Origin: Treponema sp.
GTDB taxonomy: Bacteria; Spirochaetota; Spirochaetia; Treponematales; Treponemataceae
Length of the DNA stretch: 34,090 nucleotides
Direction of reading: 5' to 3'
NCBI GenBank assembly: GCA_017395545.1
Contig: JAFPUF010000017.1
Coordinates: 1-34,090 of the forward strand
Made by a program: the position numbers and the translations under genes. Below are positions 6,293 to 14,894 of the stretch, in pieces. Each line of letters begins with the position of its first letter. Within the stretch, counting starts at the first letter, position 1. Below the pieces are notes generated by a model. The model worked only from the letters and a program-made list of their open reading frames with translations. It did no database searches and had not been told where the DNA came from.

Positions 6293-8534
6293 GAGAAAAG
6301 CGGCAGACAAAAAAAAGATTCTCTTTTCCGACGATTTTTACTCGGACATGTCTTCAGAAGGAATGTTAAGCGCAGTTCTAATAACAAGTCCTTTTGCTTA
6401 CGGCACGATTTCCTCTGTAGAGTTTTCGCCAAAAACAAAGGTTCCACAGGGCTATTTTCTTTTTACAGCGAAAAATCTTGGCAAAAACGAAAGAATCAGC
6501 ATTCTCGGAACGGAAGTTCCGCTTCTTTGCACCGGGGAAATTGCTTATAAAGGTGAAGCCGTCGCCCTTCTGGTCGGAGAAAACCGTGAAATTCTTGAAG
6601 AACTGAAATCTTCCGTCGAAATCAACCTCGAAAAAACAAGTCTTGAGGAAAACGAATCTAAATTCTCAAAGGCCGTGAACAGTCTTGCGGTCTCAATGAA
6701 AGACGGAATGCCCCTCACGCAGTCAATCGCCGATCTGAGGCACACCCTCCAGAATTTTTCAAAACCTCATGAAATCATTGCAAAACGAAAGTACACGACC
6801 GGCAATCCGGAAGAATTTTTCAACAGCAGCAAAGAAGAACAGAATTCTGAACAGAAAGAAGAAAATCCGGAATATACCATAATCGACGGCTGCTGGAAAA
6901 ATGAGATTACCTGCCACACGAACAGAGAAACTGAAGGCGCTTTCTGCTATGTAAAAGGCGGAAACCTGCATGTTTTTACAGCAAGCCAGTGGATTTCTGA
7001 ATTGCGCAGGATTCTGAGCGAAGTGACCGGCTTTCCGAAAGAAAAAATCATAATCACAAGAACGAAAATCTCCGTAAAAACGACGAATTCACTCTGGCAG
7101 AATGCAGTTTTTGCTTCCCTTACGGCATTTGCCTCAATCCAGACAGGCAAGCCCGTAAAACTCTCGCTCTCCAGAAATGCGCACGAAAATCTTCTTGAAG
7201 CACCTCCGGAAATCAAAATCTCGCACAGGACAGCCGTAGACAAAAACGGAATTTTTTCCGCAATGGACATCAGCATAGAATTTGACGCCGGAAGCGCAAA
7301 TCCATTTGCTTCTGAAATTCTTGACAGACTCTCAATCGCCGCAACAGGAATCTATAACTGCAAAAATGTACGGGTCAGCGCAAAAGCAATAAAAACCCAC
7401 AATCCTCCCTCATCGCTCTATCTTTCCATGATAGACTCAGCGTCATTCTTTGCCGTCGAAAATCAGGTTCAGAAAATTGCTGAAGTAACCGGATTCTCAC
7501 CGATAGATTTAAGGCTTATGAATAAGGCCGGCGGTCTTCAAAAATCAACTCTGCCTTTCACCTATTCTTTCGGACGCTCAAACGATGCGGTTAATGCAGT
7601 CGCAATCAGAAGCGATTTCAAGCGCAAATATACCGTTTTCCGCCTTATGGAGCAGAACCGCTACGAAGGCACATTAAACTCTTCTTATGCGCCTCCTTTC
7701 CGGGGAATTGCAATTGCCTGTGCCTTCGACGGAAGCGGCTATCAGGGAACAGCTTTTGAAAAATCAGGCATTTCAATGCAAATTTCCGTGAACGAAGAGA
7801 AAAAAATCATCGTAAACGCCTATCCTCCGTCACTTTCAATTCGCGAAATCTGGACAAAAATAATTCTCGAAAACCTCGATGTCGAAAAACGCTCGATTAT
7901 CTTCACGAACGAGACAACCGAAGAAAACGGCAAAACAAATGACAGAATCACATGTCCTGACACACTCATCGGAACAGTCAGCATAAAAACGATTCTCCTC
8001 AAAAAGTGCGTAGATGCCCTCAAGCGAAAAAAAATCGACGGAACGCCTTTCACGGTCAAAAAAAGTCTTTCAACCTCAAGAAAAACGGCCTGGAGTCAGG
8101 AAGAATTCAAGGGAAGCCCTTATTACAACACGGCATTCGGAGCCTGCTCACTCGAACTGGAACTTGACAGCACCACATTCCGCGAGAAAATCAAAAAAAT
8201 CTGCGTAATCATCGACGGCGGAAAAATTCTTCACCCGAAAGCAGCCGAAAATGCAGTTCACCGTTCTGTTCAGCGATGTCTCTCCACACTCGTAAACGGC
8301 GACAGTCTTTTTTCACCGGCACCACAGATTTCAGTACAGTTCACGCAGAGCGAAGAAGAGCCGAAACAAATCGGACATTTAGTATTCTCAATGCTGCCGG
8401 CAGCCTACACCTCTGCCCTTTCGCAGGCGCTTGCAGTGACAGTTTCATCACTTCCACTCAGCACGAACTCCATATTCAATATCCTGGAAAGGGCAAAAAA
8501 ATCACATGAAAGAATTCCGGAGGCAGAAAAATGA
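6282..8534 (+). CDS. xanthine dehydrogenase-family large subunit with degenerate molybdenum site
   Basis: The 750-residue protein aligns along its length with the molybdopterin subunit of xanthine dehydrogenases. Residues 34-115 match the a/b hammerhead domain (TSPFAYGTI, FTAKNLG, IAYKGEAVALLVGE), 228-300 the first Moco domain (TASQW, EVTGFPKEKIII, TGKPVKLSLSR) and 370-415 the THNPPSS to IDLRLMNKAGG stretch. Key positions are missing: the GGGFGG loop is SVKTTNS (264-270), the FRGFG motif is YLSMI (380-384), the second-domain GQG motif is absent, and the C-terminal VGEPP glutamate is IGHLV (697-701). The ATG is preceded by GGAGAA and overlaps the degT-type gene. It probably cannot do the usual hydroxylation; a structural or altered role is inferred. 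Confidence 0.82.
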   Translation: MCAKRKAADKKKILFSDDFYSDMSSEGMLSAVLITSPFAYGTISSVEFSPKTKVPQGYFLFTAKNLGKNERISILGTEVPLLCTGEIAYKGEAVALLVGENREILEELKSSVEINLEKTSLEENESKFSKAVNSLAVSMKDGMPLTQSIADLRHTLQNFSKPHEIIAKRKYTTGNPEEFFNSSKEEQNSEQKEENPEYTIIDGCWKNEITCHTNRETEGAFCYVKGGNLHVFTASQWISELRRILSEVTGFPKEKIIITRTKISVKTTNSLWQNAVFASLTAFASIQTGKPVKLSLSRNAHENLLEAPPEIKISHRTAVDKNGIFSAMDISIEFDAGSANPFASEILDRLSIAATGIYNCKNVRVSAKAIKTHNPPSSLYLSMIDSASFFAVENQVQKIAEVTGFSPIDLRLMNKAGGLQKSTLPFTYSFGRSNDAVNAVAIRSDFKRKYTVFRLMEQNRYEGTLNSSYAPPFRGIAIACAFDGSGYQGTAFEKSGISMQISVNEEKKIIVNAYPPSLSIREIWTKIILENLDVEKRSIIFTNETTEENGKTNDRITCPDTLIGTVSIKTILLKKCVDALKRKKIDGTPFTVKKSLSTSRKTAWSQEEFKGSPYYNTAFGACSLELELDSTTFREKIKKICVIIDGGKILHPKAAENAVHRSVQRCLSTLVNGDSLFSPAPQISVQFTQSEEEPKQIGHLVFSMLPAAYTSALSQALAVTVSSLPLSTNSIFNILERAKKSHERIPEAEK

Positions 8535-9019
8535 AAATCCCGGTAATTTTAAACAGCGAAAAACAGATTTTAGATGCAAAGCCGGACGAATCTCTTCTTC
8601 ATGTTCTCCGAAGGCTCGGTCTTTTATCCGTAAAAGAAGGCTGCACGAAGGGTATATGCGGCTCATGCACGGTACTTCTTGATGACAGGCCCGTGCCCTC
8701 CTGCATTATACCGGTCGCAACAATAAAAAACGCTTCAATCGAAACTCTTGAATTCTTCATGCTCACAAAAGAAGGAGAAGACATTCAGGACGGATTCAGG
8801 CAGGCAGGCGTAAACATGTGCGGATTCTGCAATACTGCAAGAATTTTTCAGACATACGCCCTCTTAAAAAAAGTCTACAGGCCGACCATGGAACAGCTGG
8901 ACGAACTTGCGGACGGAATAAAATGCGCCTGCTGCGACAGGAAAACTTTCATAAACGGCGTAATTTATGCGACCGCAAACAAACACGAACGTGAAGGAAG
9001 AAAAAATGGCGTCATCTAA
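8531..9019 (+). CDS. xanthine dehydrogenase-family 2Fe-2S subunit
   Basis: This is the small electron-transfer subunit of the xdh-like complex. The 162 residues match the family length. The first cluster ligands are Cys38, Cys43, Cys46 and Cys58 (EGCTKGICGSCTVLL, then PSC), and the second are Cys97 and Cys100 (MCGFCNTA) and Cys132 and Cys134 (KCACC). All eight expected cysteines are present, so both 2Fe-2S clusters could assemble. The glutamine that usually precedes CGFC next to the molybdenum cofactor is Met here, and the usual CTPG is CNTA. GGAGG lies before the ATG, which overlaps the end of the large subunit gene (ATGA), so translation is coupled. Confidence 0.88.
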   Translation: MKIPVILNSEKQILDAKPDESLLHVLRRLGLLSVKEGCTKGICGSCTVLLDDRPVPSCIIPVATIKNASIETLEFFMLTKEGEDIQDGFRQAGVNMCGFCNTARIFQTYALLKKVYRPTMEQLDELADGIKCACCDRKTFINGVIYATANKHEREGRKNGVI

Positions 9020-9815
9020 AACTTTTTTTTCTGCTAAAAATCTCGGAGACGTTTTCTATCAGCTGAAAACAATTGCTGATCTCAGGGTCGTTGCCGCCTG
9101 CACAACCTTCGTTGAAAAACCTCTTCCGGAAAACTCAATTTCCGTCCGTGACATTCAGGAATTAAAAATAATTGACAAGCGCGAACGCTACATTGATTTA
9201 GGAGCGGCCGTAACTCTGTCCGAAATCGAAGATCTGGGCGAAGCAAACATTCCGCATGCTGTATACAGTGCCATAAAAACTATCGCAAACCAGCGGGTCA
9301 GAAACTTAGCAACAATCGGAGGCAATATCTGCGCTTCGGATTTTAAAAGCACACTGTACGCCCCGCTTCTGGCTCTCGACGCAAAACTTGAGATTCACTC
9401 AGAAAACGATTCTAAATTTGTGGCTCTCACAAGATTCGAAGGATTTCCGGAGAAGACTCTTCTTTCCAAAGTAAGGCTGCCTCTTGAAGAATGGGAAGTT
9501 TCGGTTTTTGAAAGGCTGGGCCCCAGAGAGTCACTGAACGAATTGTCTGCTGGCTTTACCTTTCTGGCAAATTCTCAGAAAAATCAGATTTCAGATTTAA
9601 GGATTGCAATGGCAGGAAGTTTCGTTTTCCGGGACATTGACCTTGAGAACCGGCTTATCGGCGCCCATCTTCCACTTTCAGAAACAGCAATCTCAAATTT
9701 TCTGCTTGAAGCCGAAGAAGCCTTTGAAGAAAACACCAGAGGACAGAAAATCGAAAAAATCTTAAAAAGACAGTTCTGGAACCTTGTCAAATATTCACTT
9801 GAGAAGCTCACTTAA
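9006..9815 (+). CDS. xanthine dehydrogenase-family FAD-binding subunit
   Basis: The 269-residue protein has the layout of the FAD subunit of xanthine/CO dehydrogenases, which passes electrons from the 2Fe-2S clusters to an acceptor. The second FAD loop is intact (LATIGGNICAS, about 101-111), and RYIDLGAAVTLSEIE matches the family. The first loop, normally AGGTDL, reads AACTTF (30-35), so FAD binding may be weakened. ATG at 9006 was chosen because AGGAAG precedes it; an upstream in-frame ATG at 8967 lies deep in the previous gene. It overlaps the 2Fe-2S gene by 14 bases and ends the operon, converging on folP. Confidence 0.85.
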   Translation: MASSKTFFSAKNLGDVFYQLKTIADLRVVAACTTFVEKPLPENSISVRDIQELKIIDKRERYIDLGAAVTLSEIEDLGEANIPHAVYSAIKTIANQRVRNLATIGGNICASDFKSTLYAPLLALDAKLEIHSENDSKFVALTRFEGFPEKTLLSKVRLPLEEWEVSVFERLGPRESLNELSAGFTFLANSQKNQISDLRIAMAGSFVFRDIDLENRLIGAHLPLSETAISNFLLEAEEAFEENTRGQKIEKILKRQFWNLVKYSLEKLT

Positions 9816-9836
9816 AAAACTAAAGGGCAATTTTTC

Positions 9837-10655
9837 TTACCTCAAAAAGGCGTCAAGGATTTTCATCGTGTCAACGGCCTCTTTCACGTCATGCACCCGA
9901 ATCATCGAAGCGCCGCGAAGAACAGAAAGAAGGTCTGCTGCAAGGGTCCCCCAAAGACGCTCAGAAACGTCACGGCCCGTCACCTGCCCGATGCAGGTTT
10001 TTCTTGAAAGCGCCATAAGAACAGGAAATTTTCCGTCACAGAACTCGCCGCATCTTTTCATAAGCTCAAAATTATCGCCGACATTCTTTCCGAAGCCGAT
10101 TCCGGGATCAAGCCAGATTTTTTCAGGTGCAATTCCCGATTTCAGGGCAAAATCAATTCTTGCAGCGAGATACTCATTCACCTCGTCAAAAACATTTTCA
10201 TAAACTGTGTTTTTCTGCATCGTCGAAGGATTTCCCCTTTTATGCATCAGAATCACAGGAATTTTTGTCTCAGAACAGAATGCAGCAAGACGCTTATCAT
10301 CTTCAAGGGCAGAAATATCGTTCAGAATATCAGCACCGGCCTCAAAAGCCGCTTTCATCACCTCAAATTTACGCGTATCAACAGAAAGCGGGATATCAGA
10401 AACTTTGCGTACGCCCTCAATCACGGGGATAACGCGCCTGATTTCTTCTTCAGCGCTCACATATTCACTTCCCGGTCGTGTGGATTCACCGCCAATATCA
10501 AGAATGTCCGCCCCTTCATCGATAAGCCGCAGAGCCTCATCCACTCCGCCGCGGCTTCTGTCAAAAAAAGAGTCCGGAGTCGCATTTACGATTCCCATGA
10601 CAAAAGCAGGGAGAGTTGTAGTAACGGTTCTGTCAGAGAGAATTAAAGATTTCAT
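9837..10655 (-). CDS. folP: dihydropteroate synthase
   Basis: FolP joins 6-hydroxymethyl-dihydropterin pyrophosphate and p-aminobenzoate to make dihydropteroate in folate synthesis; it is the sulfonamide target. The 272 residues carry the signatures MGIVNATPDSFFD (about 20-32), DIGGESTRPG, SVDTRK, NDISAL, and LMALSRKTCIG, and the length is normal. It is the last gene of acyl-CoA synthetase–yggS–folP, two bases after the yggS stop. No clear ribosome site is seen, which suggests coupling to yggS. No other folate gene lies in the window. Confidence 0.96.
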   Translation of the reverse strand: MKSLILSDRTVTTTLPAFVMGIVNATPDSFFDRSRGGVDEALRLIDEGADILDIGGESTRPGSEYVSAEEEIRRVIPVIEGVRKVSDIPLSVDTRKFEVMKAAFEAGADILNDISALEDDKRLAAFCSETKIPVILMHKRGNPSTMQKNTVYENVFDEVNEYLAARIDFALKSGIAPEKIWLDPGIGFGKNVGDNFELMKRCGEFCDGKFPVLMALSRKTCIGQVTGRDVSERLWGTLAADLLSVLRGASMIRVHDVKEAVDTMKILDAFLR

Positions 10656-10657
10656 TT

Positions 10658-11362
10658 TTAATATACCCGCTCACCAAAGATTGCAGTCCCGATGCGGACG
10701 ATTGTTGCGCCTTCCTCAATCGCAGTCTCGTAGTCTCCGCTCATTCCCATTGAAAGTTCGCAGAGGTCAAGATTCGGAAAATCTTTCTGGAATTTTTCAC
10801 GGAGATTTCTGAGCGTGACGAAGGATTTTCGCACAAGAGCCTTGTCGCTTGTAAAAGGAGCCATGGTCATAAAGCCTTTGGGTGTGATGTGCGGGAAATC
10901 GCCCTTTGAACAGCGTTCGATTGCCTTTGCCAGCTCTTCCTCGCTTGTAAAGCCCGCCTTTGAGTCCTCCCCGGTATGGACTTCGAAAAGAATCTCGATG
11001 TTCTTGTTGATTTTTGAAGCCTGCTTTTCGATTTCTTCGATAAGCTCCATTCGGTCAACGCTTTCAATACAGCTTGAGATTCTCACGGCTTCCTTTACTT
11101 TGTTGCGCTGAAGAGAGCCGATTATGTGAAGTTCCGGATTCAGTCCCTTAGAACGGATTTCGTCGAATTTTGCGGATGCTTCCTGAATTCTGTTCTCGCC
11201 AAAAAGATTCTGCCCCGCTCCAATCGCCTCAATCACGGCTTCGGACGGATGAAATTTGCTCACTGCGACGAGTTTTACGGAGTTTTCTGCCCTGCCCGCT
11301 TTTATTTCGGCTTCACGGATTTTTGAAAGAATAATATTCAGATTCTGTGATATTTGTGACAT
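10658..11362 (-). CDS. YggS/PLPBP-family pyridoxal-phosphate homeostasis protein
   Basis: The family binds PLP without known catalysis and keeps cellular vitamin B6 and amino-acid pools balanced. The 234 residues start with the helical segment then VKLVAVSKFHPSEAV, whose lysine is the PLP-binding residue. Other matches are GENRIQEA, LHIIGSLQRNKVK, VHTGEDSKAGF, and the end ELSMGMSGDYETAIEEGATIVRIGTAIFG (read in two short parts, SMGMSGDYETAI and VRIGTAIFG). It sits between acyl-CoA synthetase and folP with gaps of five and two bases, so the three are probably one transcript. Link to its neighbours is not obvious. Confidence 0.94.
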   Translation of the reverse strand: MSQISQNLNIILSKIREAEIKAGRAENSVKLVAVSKFHPSEAVIEAIGAGQNLFGENRIQEASAKFDEIRSKGLNPELHIIGSLQRNKVKEAVRISSCIESVDRMELIEEIEKQASKINKNIEILFEVHTGEDSKAGFTSEEELAKAIERCSKGDFPHITPKGFMTMAPFTSDKALVRKSFVTLRNLREKFQKDFPNLDLCELSMGMSGDYETAIEEGATIVRIGTAIFGERVY

Positions 11363-11367
11363 ATGAT

Positions 11368-13323
11368 TTACCTGAAGATTTTTGAAATTTCTTTTTTGTA
11401 AAGCTTGTTGATTTTGTGCCTCATCAATTCCTGCTTGGCGTTGATTTCCTTATTCATCTCGAAACTGTGCTTCAAAACCGCAAACTTGAAGATTCGCTCG
11501 CAGGTTCGGAAGCCGGTCTTCGCATTATCGAGGGCATCAATCTCGCTTCGGAAGAGATTCTGGATTTCACTTGTCTCAAGAAGACTTTCGTAAGTATCGT
11601 AAACGATGTTGTTTTCCTCAGCATAAGTAAGGACATTGCTCTGGTCAGGAACGATGAGCGCTCCGACATATTTCTGGTCCTGTCCGACGACGACTGTGCG
11701 CTCGACATAAGGACTTGCGTTGATTGCCTTTTCGATGACCGCAGGCTCGATATTTTCACCGCCAAGCAGAACGATTGTGTCCTTGGCTCGTCCTACGATT
11801 TTAAGTTCGTTGTCGCATGAAATCATTCCGAGGTCGCCTGTGTTGAGCCAGCCGTCCTTGTCGATAACTGCGTCAGTCAAATCCTGACGTTTATAGTAGC
11901 CTTTCATAATCTGACGGCCTTTTACGAGAACAAGACCACGCTTTCCGGGTTTGAGAGGCTTCCCGTCAACAATCTGACCGTCTTTTTCAGCGACAATCTT
12001 GAGGTCGAAGCTCGGGAAAATCCATCCGACATTGTTGTTGCGGGGACGTTTTGAGTTTCGGACTGAGATTACAGGGGCTGTCTCAGTCATGCCGTAACCT
12101 TCGAGAAGACGGAATCCAATTGCATTGAAAAAGTCTTCTGTCTCAGGCTGTAATGCTCCACCGCCGGAAATAGCAGCCCGGAACTTCCCGCCGAATTTCT
12201 GACGAATACGGGAGAACACGAACTGCTCGCCCAAAAAGTGAGACGGCCACAAAAGAACGAAGGGGAAAAATCCCGTGACATAATCGATGATTCTCGGATA
12301 CCAGTGATATCGGCACTTTAAGCCAAGAAAGCGTGCCTTTGATTTGTAATAAAGCTTTCCAAGAAGAACTGAATATTTGAAGATGAGGCGGTTGAGAGCA
12401 CTCTGTTTTTTGACCTCCCGGTAGATTCCCTGAGCGACAGACTCCCACAAGCGGGGAACGGCGTTCATCCACTGAGGCTGAACAAGCTGCATGTCGGAAA
12501 TCATCACAGAGGCGACAGGCTTTGAATAGGCAAATCCGCCCTCCAGAGTAACGACCATGTAACAAAAAGCCCGCTCGAAGCTGTGCCAGATTGGAAGAAC
12601 AGTGAGCCACAAATCTCCGCTCTGCATGAGACCGAGAACGCTCCGGCAGACCTCGCACTGAGCAAGATAGTTGTCGTGGGTAAGCTGAACGCCCTTTGGA
12701 AGACCTGTCGTTCCCGAAGTGAAGATAATCGTGGCAACATCATCTTTTGTGACGCTCTCCATGCCTTTCTCAATTTCCTGCCATTCTTCTTTTGTGATGG
12801 CAGTTCCCTCAGATTCAAGCATTGAATAGTAGATTACTTCGATGCCCTTTGATTTTGCATCGTCGAGTGTTTTCTGGTCTGCGTGCTCATAAAGAATCGC
12901 TTTTTTGAGAGTCGGAACTTCTTCGATATTCTCAAGGACTTTCTCAAGCTGGCGGGCGTTTTCAAAGAAAGAAATCTCCGCCTCGACGAAATTGAGGATA
13001 AAGCGCATTTCAACGCCCATCGAGTCACAGCCACGTGGAACATCAATCGCACCCAGCGAAAGAAGTGCGAAATCGGTGATGAGCCACTCACGCCTGTTGT
13101 CGCTCATGAGGCCGATTTTGTCACCTTTTTTGACTCCGAGTTTTTTGAGGGCTGAGGCAAGCTCAATCACATGCTGGTAGACCTGCGAATAGCTGTAACG
13201 GACGAACATTCCGCTTTTATTTTTGACAGCCTGCAATGTAAGATGCGGGCATTTGTTCACTTTTGCTTTAAAAAGAAGCGGAAGATTTTCACCAAGATTT
13301 TTCTCAAACTTCGACAAGTCCAT
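11368..13323 (-). CDS. long-chain acyl-CoA synthetase (AMP-forming)
   Basis: The enzyme activates fatty acids with ATP to acyl-adenylate and then acyl-CoA, at the inner membrane face. The 651 residues match the long-chain (FadD/LACS) type: AMP-binding P-loop IIFTSGTTGLPKGV (about 203-216), LPIWHSFERAF, the GYGMTETAPVISVRN motif, GWLNTGDLG and GRAKDTIVLLGGENIEP. The C-terminus lacks PXGK but has a lysine-rich segment. It has an AAGGAA ribosome site and a strong promoter about 55 bases upstream. It is the first gene of a unit with yggS and folP. In treponemes such enzymes use host or exogenous fatty acids; that role here is inference. Confidence 0.95.
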   Translation of the reverse strand: MDLSKFEKNLGENLPLLFKAKVNKCPHLTLQAVKNKSGMFVRYSYSQVYQHVIELASALKKLGVKKGDKIGLMSDNRREWLITDFALLSLGAIDVPRGCDSMGVEMRFILNFVEAEISFFENARQLEKVLENIEEVPTLKKAILYEHADQKTLDDAKSKGIEVIYYSMLESEGTAITKEEWQEIEKGMESVTKDDVATIIFTSGTTGLPKGVQLTHDNYLAQCEVCRSVLGLMQSGDLWLTVLPIWHSFERAFCYMVVTLEGGFAYSKPVASVMISDMQLVQPQWMNAVPRLWESVAQGIYREVKKQSALNRLIFKYSVLLGKLYYKSKARFLGLKCRYHWYPRIIDYVTGFFPFVLLWPSHFLGEQFVFSRIRQKFGGKFRAAISGGGALQPETEDFFNAIGFRLLEGYGMTETAPVISVRNSKRPRNNNVGWIFPSFDLKIVAEKDGQIVDGKPLKPGKRGLVLVKGRQIMKGYYKRQDLTDAVIDKDGWLNTGDLGMISCDNELKIVGRAKDTIVLLGGENIEPAVIEKAINASPYVERTVVVGQDQKYVGALIVPDQSNVLTYAEENNIVYDTYESLLETSEIQNLFRSEIDALDNAKTGFRTCERIFKFAVLKHSFEMNKEINAKQELMRHKINKLYKKEISKIFR

Positions 13324-13374
13324 CGGGAATTCCTTTCGGGCACAAAACTGCCAGACATTTTTTAAGATTATTTC

Positions 13375-13402
13375 ATTATGACACTTTTTGTCTTTTTGTC
13401 AA
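13375..13402 (-). promoter_or_regulatory. sigma-70 promoter of acyl-CoA synthetase–yggS–folP
   Basis: On the minus strand TTGACA (13397-13402) and CATAAT (13375-13380) are separated by 16 bases, the best -35 hexamer in the window. Transcription would start about 13368, with a leader of about 45 bases. It lies within the XRE remnant on the opposite strand. Confidence 0.75.
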
Positions 13403-13506
13403 GATTACACGAGGAATTAACATATCTTGGAAAAAGCAGGAAAGAACTGGCACGCGCAGCAAATTTTGATGTATCCTGCATAAGCAAGGGCATAGAAGGG
13501 AATTAA
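13378..13506 (+). pseudogene. remnant of XRE-family helix-turn-helix regulator, 42 codons
   Basis: An ATG at 13378 opens a 42-codon frame ending TAA at 13504-13506. The residues RLHEELTYLGKSRKELARA followed by NFDVSCISKGIEGN fit the first four helices of an XRE (Cro/CI-type) domain: the KSRKELARAA helix, a turn, and the VSCISKGIE recognition helix. A full domain needs about 20-25 more residues after this point and none follow in any frame before the terminator. No ribosome site is visible. It is best read as a decayed N-terminal fragment; a functional mini-protein cannot be excluded. Confidence 0.6.
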
Positions 13507-13517
13507 AATTTATCAGA

Positions 13518-13561
13518 CAAAAAAAACGCTCCGTAAAAAGAATTCACGGAGCGTTTTTTTT
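13518..13561. terminator. bidirectional intrinsic terminator
   Basis: Perfect nine-base arms ACGCTCCGT (13526-13534) and ACGGAGCGT (13546-13554) are flanked by A residues on the left and T residues on the right, so it can act on both strands. It would end the ABC ATPase transcript on the minus strand, 85 bases beyond its stop, and any transcript through the XRE remnant on the plus strand. The remaining bases up to 13646 contain small alternative TCACA/TGTGA stems but no gene. Confidence 0.88.
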
Positions 13562-13646
13562 GCATATCCGGATTTGCAGAATACTCACAATTTTTTATCA
13601 CAAACTGTGAGTGCCGTCAGGCACGAACAAATCCGTTTGTATCAAC

Positions 13647-14765
13647 TTACCATTTTTTCTCGATCTCTGGTTCACAGATGTTGATTTCTGTTTCGAGGTC
13701 GAAGAATTTTGCGCGTGCCATATCTGGTGTGAAGTTGATGGTGTCGCCGAGCTGGACTACAACTTCCGGATTTACTTTTGCAACGATGTTAGAGTCTTTT
13801 ACCTGAACGAAGACATGTGTCTCTGCACCGAGAGGCTCTTTGTTTGTGACTTTAACCTGCATGTTGTTTTCTGCTGCAGGAGAAGCCTGGTAGTGAAGAT
13901 CCTCTGGGCGGATACCGAATGTAACTTCTTTTCCGACATAAGCCTTGAGGTGTTTCTGCTGTTCTTCTGTCGGGATAAGTGTGAATGAACCTTCGTTAGC
14001 GACTACTTTTCCGTCTTTTTCTTCGATTGTGAGGCGGAAGAAGTTCATTGGAGGTGTACCAATGAAGCCTGCGACGAATTTGTTGATCGGGTGGTTGTAG
14101 AGGTACAACGGCTCACCAATCTGCTGGATTCGTTTCTCAGACATAACGACGATTTTTGTACCCATTGTCATAGCTTCAACCTGGTCATGGGTAACGTAAA
14201 TCATTGTTGCCTGCAAGCGGTGATGGAGAGAAGAAATCTCACCACGCATTGTAACGCGGAGTTTAGCGTCGAGGTTAGAAAGAGGCTCGTCGAACAAGAA
14301 TACTTTTGGAGAACGAACGATTGCTCGTCCTACAGCAACACGCTGACGCTGACCGCCAGAGAGTGCCTTCGGTTTTCGGTCGAGGTACTGTGTGAGGTCG
14401 AGCATTTTTGCTGCTTCTTCGACTTTGCGCTGAATTTCGATTTTTGGCTCTTTGCGGATTTTGAGACCGAATGCCATGTTGTCGAATACGGTCATGTGCG
14501 GGTAAAGAGCATAGTTCTGGAATACCATTGCGATGTTGCGGTCTTTTGGCGGAACGTCGTTCATGAGTTCGCCGTCGATGAGAAGTTCACCCTCAGTGAT
14601 GTCCTCAAGACCTGCGACCATGCGGAGTGTTGTTGATTTACCGCAGCCAGATGGACCTACGAATACACAGAATTCGCGGTCTTCGATTGTTACGTTTGAC
14701 TTTTCTACAGCCAGAACGTTTCCGTCGTAAACTTTTGTTACGCCTTTGAGCTCAACTTTTGCCAT
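13647..14765 (-). CDS. carbohydrate ABC importer ATPase, UgpC/MsmK type
   Basis: The protein is the shared ATPase for sugar ABC importers (CUT1 family), acting on the inner membrane with various permeases. The 372 residues include Walker A GPSGCGKST (about 38-46), LSGGQRQRVAVGRA, Walker B KVFLFDEPLSNLD and H-switch IYVTHDQVEAMTM, then a TOBE regulatory region with PPMNFFRL and FGIRPEDL. ATG at 14765 is preceded by GGAGG at ideal distance; an in-frame start six codons upstream is less likely. It is monocistronic with no permeases nearby, as is usual for ATPases serving several importers. TATAAT lies at 14790-14795. Confidence 0.93.
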   Translation of the reverse strand: MAKVELKGVTKVYDGNVLAVEKSNVTIEDREFCVFVGPSGCGKSTTLRMVAGLEDITEGELLIDGELMNDVPPKDRNIAMVFQNYALYPHMTVFDNMAFGLKIRKEPKIEIQRKVEEAAKMLDLTQYLDRKPKALSGGQRQRVAVGRAIVRSPKVFLFDEPLSNLDAKLRVTMRGEISSLHHRLQATMIYVTHDQVEAMTMGTKIVVMSEKRIQQIGEPLYLYNHPINKFVAGFIGTPPMNFFRLTIEEKDGKVVANEGSFTLIPTEEQQKHLKAYVGKEVTFGIRPEDLHYQASPAAENNMQVKVTNKEPLGAETHVFVQVKDSNIVAKVNPEVVVQLGDTINFTPDMARAKFFDLETEINICEPEIEKKW

Positions 14766-14789
14766 TTTTTCCTCCTGTGGCATAAAGGG

Positions 14790-14795
14790 ATTATA
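14790..14795 (-). promoter_or_regulatory. -10 box of ABC ATPase gene
   Basis: TATAAT on the minus strand 24 bases before the ATG, leaving a short leader with a GGAGG site. No convincing -35 hexamer is seen. Confidence 0.5.
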
Positions 14796-14894
14796 ACTAT
14801 TCTTCTATTCTAAAGGACTATCAGATGTTAATCAAGCGATTATTTTAAATTATTACAAATAATTACAGGCGAGTGCATAAATCTGACATTTTTT

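Noticed and set aside
10207..10812. Long plus-strand frames opposite folP and yggS
   Set aside because: Shadows of the real genes, with low-complexity translation.
13583..13612. ACTCACA/TGTGAGT inverted pair downstream of the ABC ATPase
   Set aside because: Short arms with alternative pairing; no T-run and no second copy, so a function cannot be supported.
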